A stretch of 64,000 bases of DNA, from contig CM034546.1 of the NCBI GenBank assembly GCA_020055645.1, positions 101,804,001 to 101,868,000 of the forward strand, in the 5' to 3' direction. Of this stretch, positions 50,308-61,300 are shown one piece after another. The position numbers and the translations under genes were made by a program. The DNA comes from Tomocerus qinae. Lineage: Eukaryota > Arthropoda > Collembola > Entomobryomorpha > Tomoceridae. The notes beneath the pieces are model-generated. The model saw only the letters and a list, made by a program, of their open reading frames with translations, was not told the DNA's origin and did not search any database. Numbering within the stretch: position 1 is the stretch's first letter; every line of letters begins with the position of its first letter.

Positions 50308-52569
50308 CTAATTTGCAGGTCCATTTCCTGGTCCATACCCATTAGGATTAACACCCTGAGGAGGACCACCGTATTGGTTTTGATTTCCGAGCCCTAATGC
50401 TTGATTATTGTTGGCTGCACTAATTGGGGCAACACCAATATTGCCAATGAGTCCACCTCCGCCTGGAGGCCCAGCTACCCCAGATATTCCTCCGGCGGCG
50501 CCAGAAACTGCTCCAGGGGCGTTAGGTGCACTAGGAATTCCGCCCCCAGGGGCACCAGGAATTCCACCCGCACCATTAGCGGCCATGTTTTGTTGATTTT
50601 GATTTCCCAGACTTCCTATTTGATTATTGTTGGCTGCACTAATTGAAGAAACGTCAACATTTCCAATAAGTCCACCACCGTACTGACCAGGTGCTCCATT
50701 AGGGGGACCACCTTGTGGACCACCATATTGACCTGGGGCTCCGTTTGGGGGACTGCCATAAGGACCACCATTAGCCATTTGATTTTGCTGCATTTGATTT
50801 CCCAGCCCTAATGCTTGATTATTGTTAGCTGCGCTTATTGGTGAAACTCCTACGTTTCCTATGAGTCCGCCTTGCCCTTGAGGTCCGGGCCCATATGGAC
50901 CAGCAGGAGCTCCATTAGGTGGACCACCATATTGACCAGGGGCTCCATTAGGGGGACCGCCTTGTGGGCCAGGGACTCCATTAGGGGGACCACCTTGTGG
51001 GCCAGGGATTCCATTAGGGGGACCACTCTGTGGGCCAGGGGCTCCATTAGAGGGACCGCCTTGTGGACCAGGTGCTCCATTAGGGGGACCGCCTTGTGGA
51101 CCAGGTGCTCCATTAGGGGGACCGCCTTGTGGACCAGGAACTCCATTAGGGGGACCACCTTGTGGACCACCATATTGGCCTGGGGCTCCGTTTGGGGGAC
51201 CGCCATAAGGACCACCATTAGCCATTTGGTTTTGCTGCATTTGATTTCCCAGCCCTAATGCTTGATTATTGTTTCCGGCGCTTATTGGTGAAACTCCTAC
51301 GTTTCCTACGAGTCCGCCTTGTCCTTGAGGTCCGGGCCCATATTGACCTGGGGCTCCATTAGGTGGGCCGCCATATTGACCAGGGGCTCCATTAGGTGGG
51401 CCGCCATATTGACCAGGGGCTCCGTTAGGTGGACCACCATATTGACCAGGGGCTCCATTAGGTGGGCCACCATATTGACCAGGGGCTCCGTTTGGAGGTC
51501 CGCCATAAGGACCACCATTCGCCATTTGATTTTGCTGAATTTGATTTCCTAACCCTAATGCTTGATTGTCGTTGCCTGCGCTAATTGGGGAAACTCCTAC
51601 GTTTCCTACTAGTCCGCCTTGTCCTTGAGGTCCGGGTCCATACTGACCTGGGGCTCCGCTAGGTGGGCCACCATATTGACCAGGGGCTCCGTTAGGTGGA
51701 CCACCATATTGACCAGGGGCTCCATTAGGAGGACCACCATATTGACCAGGGGCTCCATTAGGAGGACCACCAGGTGGTCCAGCTTGTGGATTAGGTGGAC
51801 CGCCATAAGGACCACCATTGACCATTTGGTTTTGCTGAATTTGATTTCCGAGTCCTAATGCTTGATTATTGTTGGCTGCGCTTATTGGAGCCACTCCTAC
51901 ATTTCCTACAAGTCCTTGAGGTCCTGAAGATGCAGGGACACCGGGAACGTTGCCTCCATTAGGAGGGCCATATGGCACATTTCCATTAGGCCCATTAGGA
52001 TTAACTCCTGGAATAGGACCGTTACTTGGGTTAGCTCCTGGGGCTCCGTATTGTGGTGGAGCTCCATAATTATTTAACTGATTTTGTTGAGACTGATCTC
52101 CAAGTGCACCGATTTGGTTATTATTGGCAGCACTAATAGGGGCCACACCTACATTGCCGATGAGCCCACCTTGTGGTGCTGAGGGAACTCCACCCGTAGG
52201 TAATCCATTTGAATTGGGTCCAGCAACAGCCCCTACGGCTCCGTAGCCATTTGGATTAATTCCAGCACCATATCCATTTGGATTAGCTCCGTATCCTCCT
52301 GGGGGACCTCCCCCTCCATTACTCATTGCATTCTTTTGCACTTGATCTCCAACTGCACCGAGTTGGTTATTATTGACAGCACTGATGGGCCCAGTATTGA
52401 TGTTTCCAGCTAGTTGAGGTGTGACTAAGGAAATATATAGACATTCAAATTAGATAATATTATAGTTGCATGTGTTTAGTGGCAAATTAGGATGAAAGGG
52501 ATGAAATTGTAGTTTACCTTTAGGAAAAGTCACTATACCCAATAGAACAAAAAGTAATTGACGAATCAT
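50308..52569 (-). CDS. Secreted Gly/Pro/Asn/Gln-rich protein with eight modules and silk-like spacers
   Basis: Two minus-strand exons, 52518-52569 and 50308-52424, encode 722 residues. The family was not recognised. Exon 1 gives a signal peptide (MIRQLLFVLLGIVTFPK). The rest alternates eight copies of a ~30-residue module, consensus GLIGNVGVAPISAANNNQ followed by ALGLGNQIQQNQMANGG, with spacers built from an 11-residue repeat GGPPNGAPGQY or GGPPNGAPGPQ (about 20 copies, in blocks of 4, 5, 9 and 2). Spacers often end GPGPQGQGG. There are no cysteines and few charged residues. The Gly/Pro spacers resemble elastic silk or cuticle proteins; the Asn/Gln ladder in the modules suggests stacking beta-structure. 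A structural, secreted matrix, adhesive or cuticular role is an inference. The first and last two modules are more divergent than the inner ones. The gene has a TATA/initiator promoter. Confidence 0.85.
50680..51800. repeat. Coding tandem repeats (33-bp units inside ~300-bp higher-order units)
   Basis: The DNA of the repeat protein contains about 20 copies of a 33-base unit encoding GGPPNGAPGQY-like peptides, grouped into blocks separated by longer conserved modules. Adjacent 33-base copies are nearly identical, while the PQ-type block (about 50950-51170) is a distinct sub-family. This pattern fits unequal exchange, so allele length is probably variable between individuals and assembly here may be collapsed or expanded. 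Confidence 0.9.
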
Positions 52570-52620
52570 ATTTTCTAGACACTAAAGACTAAAAAATCCA
52601 CTGGGGTTTCAGTTTAAGTG

Positions 52621-52655
52621 CTTGATAGTTGCAAAATCATTTCCTTTTTATACCC
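52621..52655 (-). promoter_or_regulatory. TATA box and initiator of the repeat-protein gene
   Basis: On the minus strand GGTATAAAAAGG lies at about 52655-52643, followed about 30 bases later by ATCAAGC, a fair initiator, near 52626-52620. The start codon at 52569 would follow a leader of about 50 bases. Confidence 0.6.
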
Positions 52656-53885
52656 TGAAAAATTTCATTTCACATAATTCCATTGTAACATATCTTTGTC
52701 TTCAATTGTTTTGACTCTGTCAATAGACTATTAATATCTATCACACGGCTCGTAAAATTTCTTTGATCTTTCTGTGAAGGCTTTCTACAATGTGATGGAC
52801 GATTGAATTGGTACACGAGCGTAAGCTGAATATACTTTTGGTGGACTAATACCTTCCGACTCGAGCAGTCGAGCATTCTGCATTTCGGAAAAGGGGTTTA
52901 AATATAGGCAGGCAATCACACTTTTATAAATTGTAATAAGTTCGTAAAATTTTTCAATCTGTTTTGCAACCTGTTACCTGCGTTTGAACAAATAACTGAC
53001 AAAGATGAAATTTATAATCAATTTATGGAATTTCTATTATAGAAAACTATTTAATTTTGAAGAATGTTAACTTTATAATAAGTAGATTGAATACGATTTT
53101 TAGTGGTTTAGTTTTATTTGGTTGTTTTATGTTTATAAATTCAAAATGCCAAGAAATTAATCGTTTTAAATTACGTATTGTATTTTGACTATTACTTAAT
53201 ATGCAATTATTCAGCAATAAGTACATTTCACATTTCGATAATAACATAAGTATATAACATTATTTTATGGATCAAAATATTTCTTTGATGCGAAAGCAAT
53301 GTAAATACTTGTTACGTATTTAATGAGTGTAATAGATGAAGCTTAAAATAGTAATAGTTAGTGATTGTTAAATAAAATTCAATGTTTTCTTGCATTGTTT
53401 TCGAGTTTTACATTTCCACCTTTTAGTGTAATAACAAATGCGTATCACAATTAAAAAAGTTTTATCGCACTTTGTTCTACAATTCAAGGACGAATAATCG
53501 AAAGCGCCTCACTTTGCTAGAGTCAGTGTTTTACATCTTTAGTTTAGTTAACTAGGTACTTGTACGGTGAAGTACTATAACAATGCCACATAGAAATATG
53601 AAGGAAAACAAACAGAAAAAGGTTGAAAATGACTACTTGAGCAGTAAACGTAACAAGGTCGTTTAAAACTCCTAGTATAGCACCTATTAGTTGTATTGTT
53701 ATCGCTGGGTTCAAGTGCATTCATGAACCAAATCTGTATCGAAGATGCATAATGTAACCACATGAAAATAATAGTCAACTACAAAAATGAAGTAAAATTA
53801 TAAGTATTCCAGTTTCACTTAGATGAGTTCCATTTCGGTGTTCCAATTTCCAGAGTGCTTATCCTTAGCTAATTACATACCAATT
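52656..53885. other. Intergenic DNA between the repeat-protein gene and IFT81
   Basis: AT-rich, with no supported exon. The right end is the IFT81 3' UTR. No ordered repeat or RNA gene is seen. Confidence 0.45.
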
Positions 53886-56800
53886 TTAATTGGCATATTT
53901 ACTGGCCTCTTTTAGTCGTCGCTTCATTTCCAAGAGTCTGAAATATCATAAAAAGTGGTAAAATCGAATTGAGAATTTCATAAGTCTATAAAAATTAATT
54001 AAAATTGTTTCATACTTGACAAGGTCTTTCCACATTACTGCTTGATTTACCCTCTCAGCTTGTCTCTCCACAATAAGCTTCTCTTCTTCTTTTAAGGCTT
54101 TTCCTAATTTCTCTTGTTCGCTTACTTTACTCGTCAGATTCTCTCTAAGATTATTTTTATTCAGTAGAATATTAAATAAATAATTTTTACGTTATTATAG
54201 GACAAAATACTTTTATTATTACTTGAATGATTTTTTCCTGTCTTGGTTATTGCCAGATGTGGTGTAATTTTTTAACTCTTCTTGCATTCGGCGAAGATCT
54301 ACTTTATGAATCACAATTTGGGCCTGTAGTTTAGAAAACTTGATTTGATCTTCCTCGTATTTCTTTCGGTAACTTTCCACCTCCTACGTATACCCATGCA
54401 TAGTTAAATATAATATAAATATGTACTATAAGTTAAGCTGTCTAACAAATAAATGGAAAGACAAAAAAATTGTAAGATTGTAACTATACTGGTTTATACA
54501 CTTGCACCTATTTTCTAAATGCTCCTATACAAGAAAACAAAACAGTATAATAAACTGTAGTTTTTCTGTAGGGTCAGGTAGATTTTGCAATATGCCCAGT
54601 TGTAAAATAATACTTCTTTGCTAAGTTATCAAAAATGCGTTTTGACGTACTTTAGTTAATGCACTCATATTAGACTCGATGGATGTGGCTATGCTGTCAT
54701 ACTTTCTTTTGAGAGCTTCGTGTTCATGTCCCAGAACTTGAGACTGCTGCCGAATACTGTTCAAATCTAAAGACAATAAATGATGACATAAAATAAAATA
54801 ATATGCAAATATGGGGATGTAGGTAAAACACAGGTAAAATATTTTACTTTTAACAAGAGGAGCTAAATCAACTTTTTTCATTGCTATTTTGTCGTGAAGC
54901 TCTTGAACTGCTGACGACATTTGCTGCAGATTTTTGTTTTTCTGTTCGTCCAGATAACTTTTCTCAGATGATATTTTCTCCAGATTATCTTGCGCTTCTA
55001 CAAATCCTTTTATACCCAAACGGGCTTCTAAAGCTGCCTGCAAATTAAATACGTAAATAAAATTTAGGTAAAAACTGGAGGGGAAAACTTGAAATTGGAA
55101 ATATTAATAAATACACAGAAGGATAATTACCAAATCGAGAGAACTGTTTTTTAATTCCTCGTCAGCAATGTAAACGGTCTTGGCTAAAATACCACCTTCT
55201 GCCTTGAGAAATGAAAGTTCTGCTTTCATCTGTTTGTACCGTGTGCTTTTAATTCGCAGATTTTTTACGTACTCTTTAAAATCTTCTTCTTTCATTGTCA
55301 CATCTCCAGCAAATGCGGACAATTGTTGCTTTTTTTCTGCTTCATCTTCTTTTAAAGCTGCCAACTCTGTCCGAAGCTCATTTAATTTTTCTACCAGTGT
55401 AGACTTCCTATTGGCCACTATTGCAGCTTGTTGACGAAACATTACTAATTTATCATCTTCTGTTCTCATCATTCGCTTCATCACCATTTCATTAACTTCA
55501 GATTTAACCGCATCAATCTAGAAAAATCAGATTCAGAAAAAGCTACCGATATATTAATTATATAATACCCTGTAAATTAAAGTGCTTGAAACTTTACTTT
55601 GTTTTTGGTGTTTTCCAAATCTTTGGGTGACAGAGCAGTTTCACTCATGACTCTTTCAAAAATAAGCACTTCTTTTCGCCTGGCATCAATTTCTTTTGGC
55701 AGCTTTTCGTTAACGATGTATTTGGACACATCTGTGTCTTGTTCCAATCTTTGTAGAATCCCTTCCGCTGTTGATCCGGTATTTGCAGCTTTGATTTCCT
55801 TCAATTGTCTTTGTAGTCTTTGAATTCTTTGTTCTGCTTGATTCACGGCTTGGGATTGAGAAATACTTTGCTGGTCTAATTCTCTTGCTTGTTCTTTTTC
55901 TTTACGAAAATTCCTAACTACCTCAAGAGTAGATTCTATATTTGGAACACCCTCAGCCTGAGATTGAAAACAAAACATGTATTAAAATCCTGCATGATTA
56001 CAATTTTGATGAGTAATGGTTAATTCACCTGTCGTTTCATCTTTTCAATCTTCCTTGTGACACTATCCTGTTCTTGCTCCATAGCGGCAATATCCTTACG
56101 GATTTCCGATGTTGTAAATCCTTTGCTCCTCATTGTCTCCAGTTGTTTGTGAGCGTTTTTGAATTGGTCTATCATACCCTCGTACTAAAATCACATAATT
56201 AGAAAATTGTGTGATATTGATATGCAAGATATGAGTTGTATCAATCTTACTTGCTGATATAGTTCTTCCACTTCGATATCTGACCGAATATCTTGAGGGA
56301 TATCCAATTTGACCAGAAATCTTGCCAAATATGCCCTGGTCTTCAATTCGTCTATTCGAGGGAGCAACCATGCTAGAATCGGATGAATCACTTTTGTGCT
56401 CCCGGATATCAATCCAGATCTTAAGGCTGATCTATGTTACCCAGTAAAAATAAATAGTACTGAATAAATGTCTATCTATGCATGCAAAGTTCTTGAAAAG
56501 ATGTTAGTATTACTACAAGTGATTGAATGTCAGTGCATATTTTAATTCAAAATATTTCACTAACGGATTGTCATCTGGAGGTTTATATTTTAGAACCCGT
56601 AGCATATTTAACATCCGAACTACCGTTTGTTCCGGTCCTTCTTCCCTGATGTCCAATTTATTGGACGGTTCAATTTCAGCCAAAACATCATTCAGTATCT
56701 AAAAAGTTTATGGAAAACTAATTACTAATTACACAGTCGACTATTATCGGCTTGGAATACCTACTTTTATAATAAAGTTACATATACTCAATAGTTTTTA

Positions 56801-57084
56801 TATAGGTTGTATTGGATTGGAGTAGACTTGTCAAAGGAAGATGACATGTATGCAGTGTGCAAACTTTTTGTTTATTACATAAGCGAAACTAGTTAATTGT
56901 TAAATTAAAAGTTATGTGCAGTGCATCATTTATTAGTCATTTCTAATTGTGCTAAATGAGATTTAAAAAAATTAACCTGTAATAGCAATTCAGGCTTTAA
57001 AGAGTCAAAAGAGATGACCGTAAAATTCCTTTTGAATGGATCTTTGGCCAATTCAGTTATGATGAGTCTAATTGTCTCCGTCAT
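53886..57084 (-). CDS. IFT81: Intraflagellar transport protein 81 (IFT-B core)
   Basis: Eleven minus-strand exons (56977-57084, 56565-56698, 56251-56431, 56029-56184, 55598-55957, 55131-55517, 54848-55037, 54651-54766, 54223-54383, 54016-54144, 53886-53937) all keep phase and encode 657 residues, close to human IFT81 (676). The N-terminal calponin-homology domain shows [60 protein letters not shown] and [20 protein letters not shown], all strongly conserved. The rest is coiled coil, pairing with IFT74 in the known complex, with a conserved end near [19 protein letters not shown]. The IFT74/81 N-terminal module binds tubulin as cargo for cilium assembly. The gene looks complete. It is divergent from CEP290, sharing the upstream region. 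Confidence 0.97.
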
Positions 57085-57357
57085 TGTGTCACTCGCACTA
57101 TACAAGTACTACTGTGTAAGCTGCAAGGAGAAAAACAATGACAATGGGATAACTACCTAAGTCACACAAAGGTTCCTCCACCCTCACAGTTTTCCTTTCC
57201 AGTACAAAAGGATTGGACTAACGTATCGTATAGCCTGCTCTGTTACATATGCACACTATGTATGTCCGCAAATAATACAGTGGACAAATCCACCTGTGTG
57301 TGCAGCTGCTCTGATCTGAGGTCCCAACTGCTGAGGTGGTCCTTGTATGTATGAATG

Positions 57358-57372
57358 GTTGTTCATGGAAAC
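57358..57372 (+). promoter_or_regulatory. X-box (RFX-factor) motif
   Basis: GTTGTTCATGGAAAC matches the X-box consensus RYYNYY-N(1-3)-RRNRAC at every constrained position with a 3-base spacer. It lies about 275 bases above the IFT81 start and about 945 above the CEP290 start. RFX factors drive ciliary genes through such sites in animals. Confidence 0.55.
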
Positions 57373-58116
57373 TTTAGCACAACAAAACCAGGTTATGTAA
57401 GTTCCGAGGGGAAATCGATACGGGAAATCCGCGTAACTCTCATGCGTTTTCAGTGAAAGGAACCTTGTAGTCCTGTAAATTGTTACCAATGCTAACATGT
57501 GTTTTAGTAGCTTTAGAAAAGCGAAACATTTGTCTGTAAGAAACATCTGCAGATTTTTATGCTTTATTATAATATTAGGATCTAAGACATATTTTTAATT
57601 GTCTTACATATCATCCATCATCCCCCAAAACATTGATCTAAAAATCAAAATACTACTAATACTTTTAGCTCATTTAGCTATTCCAAGACGGAAAACGTGT
57701 GTAAGGAGCTTAGGATTAGCTTTAGCTATTAGAAGGAGGACTTGGCAACGGTAATCGATTTTCAGCAAACAAATAAATAGCAAACACAACAGAGATGCAC
57801 ACACTTTACGGGTAATCTAATCACATACCTAGAATCGTTCACTTACGTAGTGTGGTTAGTTTGTGTACACGATAATATGTAGCAGGAACTAAAAAATCTG
57901 ATAAAAAGAACATGTAGAGTTTAGAAATGGTCTTCTGATATACCTCGATTCTCAGGCAGCAATAATACTAAACAATAACTCCTACAGTACAAAATTAATC
58001 ATATTACGACAATTTAGGTTTCATCTCAGAATCCTGCATTTTCTTGATTGGATTGGAAGTAGTTATATTGGTATATAAGAGGATTATATTGGTTGACAGT
58101 AATATTTATTCAGTCT

Positions 58117-58131
58117 GTTCCTTATGTAAAC
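58117..58131 (+). promoter_or_regulatory. Near-consensus X-box close to the CEP290 start
   Basis: GTTCCTTATGTAAAC fits RYYNYY-N3-RRNRAC except for one position (T in place of a purine in the second half). It lies about 185 bases above the CEP290 start codon. It shares GTT, ATG and AAAC at the same positions with the full match at 57358. Confidence 0.4.
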
Positions 58132-58315
58132 AACTCCTGACCATTGGATGATGAAATTAAGTTCGTGTTTTGGAACAAAATCTACAAATTATTCTGCAGT
58201 AGCCAATACTGTATAGTTTATCGTTAGTATTTTGATTAGGTAAAGAATTAGCCAAATTGAATAAGTTTATCTAATTAGCAAAAAGCGAAAAGTTGGGTTA
58301 GTAATCGTGAGTAGA

Positions 58316-61300
58316 ATGGAAAAGCCACGTGCAGCTCCGAGAAATGTGTTCAATAACAACAATAATGATCCAGAAAAGGAAGTCACAGAAGATTCGACAG
58401 AGCCTCAGGAAACTAGAAGTCGAAGACGTCCCGGAAGACGGCATAATCAAAGAGATAGAGACAGAGATAGACCAGATACATTTGACAATGAGAGTGACTT
58501 GGATGCGGCAGAGTTAAATAGGCAAATCGAAAAGTTGGAAAGGGATTTGGCTCGACGGGAAAGGGAACTGGATGAGGAACGTAGTGAGAACGAAAGAGCT
58601 CTGGACAAAATCAAGAAACTGGAGAGGGATAAACTGGAACTTAAGAGGGAAGTGGAGGATTTCAGGGATGAGGCCAATGAGTACAAAAGAAACTTTGAAG
58701 AATTGAAAACGAAAATTAAAAGAGCAGGGATTTCTTATGGAGCTACGGACTTTGATGGCAACGAAGATGAATTGAGCCATAATCACGACCTTCCTACTTC
58801 TGCCAAAAACTATGAACTAATACTGCAACAGAAAAACAGAGAGATGACTCAACTAATTGAGGATATTGAGGTATTTAGTAGTTAACTCATTTAGCAAATG
58901 GATTATTGGTTCTAAAAGTACTTTTTTTTCTGTATAGAAATCTGAAGATGACAAGCGGACATTGCAGGAGAAAATGTCTGAACTGAAAGATTCACTACAG
59001 GAAGCAACAGTGCAAATAGAAACGATGGCTAACGATCATTTCAACATGAAATCTAAATTGGAAAAATCTGAGGATAAAATCAAACAACTTGAAGAGGAAA
59101 ATTTAGTACTTGGAATTAAGCAAAAAGATCTAATCGAATTTAAAGAACGCCATGATAAATATCTGGAGAATCTATGCAGTGCAGTAGATGTTCGGGTTGA
59201 CGTTTGGAAGGTATGGGAAAAAATGAAGTATAAATTAGGTCGATATACTTGTGCTTAGTACAATATTTTTGTGACAGAAAATGATGTTTGAGAAAGATGA
59301 GGAGATTGACCGATTAAATGTGAAAGTAGCCACAATAATTGCACAACAGTCCAACAACCAGGCAGACAGTGAGAAAACTGTTATACAGCAATTGAAAATG
59401 GTAAATATTAATTATTGGGATCCGCATTTTTAATCTATAAATAGAATATTTGTAATAGAATATATGAATCTCGTTGTGTTGATAATTTTTGAATCTAGAA
59501 ACTTCTAGAGCGAGAACAACAACTCACAATGCTGAATGAAAAGTTGAAGCAAGCTACGGATGAAATAAACTCGAGTGTACAAGTTATTGAGAATCTTAAT
59601 TCTAAAATTAATGCAACAGAAGAGAGCGGTCCGACAGGAAAACAGATGAAATCTGTACAGTTGAAACTGAAAAAGTGCGAACTACAGCTAGAGAAACGCA
59701 GCAAACAGTTGAGTCTTGTAGAAAAGGAAGCGGAAGACAAATCCAGAGAAATCGCTTGTCTTTTGTCTAGAATGCATGATTATGAAGCAGGAGAATACGG
59801 TCTTCCTGAAGCTGTATCTGAAATTAAAGAGCTAAAGACACAAATTCGTATTCGGAATACACAAGTGGAAACCCTGACTCAGGAATTAAATATACTTCAA
59901 TTACAAGTAAATGATTTGATGGACGAGAATGATATGCTGAGAGCTAAACTGGGGAAAGAACAAACAATAGACTTGCAAGGGGAGACGAAAAGGTATTGCA
60001 AGAATAGAAAGAACGAAGTTTCTGCATTGAGAGCTAAAGTTACAGATCTAGAGGAAGAGATTGTTCAGTTGAAAACATCCAATAGGTCTTTAAGAAAACA
60101 AGTCAATCAACTAGAACAGTCTCCTCCAGAAAGGGAAATGGAGCTGGTTCCATCTCAAAGACCGTTTTCATCCGCTACAACAGATTTTCATGGTGAAGGT
60201 TCAGGACGTACATTGGCAGCGAATATTTATTTCAATGATGAAGAATGGAAAGAGAAATATGACATAATTCTCGAAGAAAACACTGAGCTTCGTAGGGGGA
60301 TGCAGGATATTCTTGACGAAATGCATAAATTAAGCGGTGAGTTTTGATTAATGATTTATTTTTATCCATGTAGATTGCATTGCATAATCCATTTTCTGTT
60401 ATGATATGTAGAAGAGAGTTCTTCAGATATTCTCATTCAATCCCCGGTTTTGGAGAATCTACTGCGGGAGATGTCAGCAAGAGGACTAATTCATTATCCT
60501 TATTCCATTACAAGTTTCCATCTTAAGGTGTGCAATATAGAAGGAAAGAATTCTCAGTTGAGAGAGGAACTACACCGAGTACGGCAAGAAGAAAAGCAGT
60601 GTAGAATGGAGCTGAGCGAAGCAAAGTCAACAATTCGAATTCTAGAGGATAGGCTTAAAACAGCGGAAGAAAAAGTAGCTGAAGTAGAGCTAACACCGCG
60701 TATTTCTCGCCTCCGCTCCAGATCACACTCCCCATCGTATCGAGGAAAAAAGGTTACTTTCGACAATGGAAGTCAGGAAATGACTAGTGAATCCGAGAGT
60801 GGGATTAAAAATAGAACTGAGTTTTCAGATACGGAAGATTTTAAACCTGTTGTTAGTACCGTTGGTGTTAAAAATGTTGTTATTGATGATATCTTAGTAG
60901 AAATTGAAAGCCTTCGAACTGTCAATGCAGCGCTCAAGGAAAAATTTAGACAGGAGAAAATTATTTTGGAAGATCAACTGAAAATGGTGGAAGAAAAAAC
61001 TAATAATCTTTTAGATGCTACTGATAATGATACTGATGCCAAGATGGTTAGGAAAATAGAATTCCTCAAGTCCATTAGAGATGCGAAAAACACAGAGATA
61101 AATTTCCTCGTAAAACGAATCACAGAAGTTGAAAATGACAACTTGAGTCGATTGGGAGCTTTGGAGAGATTCAAAGTTAAAGCCCTCCATCAGATTTCTG
61201 TCTTTCAGCAAATTCTAGAAGGAAGTGTTCCAATGCATTTACTCTACGCTACCAAAAAACAGCTGCGTGAGCTTTCTTCAAATTATGATGAGATGAAAAT

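Larger units (their letters stand above)
57085..58315. promoter_or_regulatory. Shared divergent upstream region of IFT81 and CEP290
   Basis: This 1.2-kb region separates the start codons of two ciliary genes transcribed away from each other. It contains one full X-box match and one near match, listed separately. No TATA box is apparent on either side. An upstream exon of CEP290 could also lie here, because the predicted protein starts later than its relatives, but no convincing exon was found. Confidence 0.55.

Noticed and set aside
50401-51858. Several plus-strand open stretches rich in Thr, Arg and Trp opposite the repeat protein
   Set aside because: They are mirror images of the tandem repeats on the other strand. 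The minus frame runs 2.1 kb with a signal peptide exon, so the plus-strand frames are shadows.
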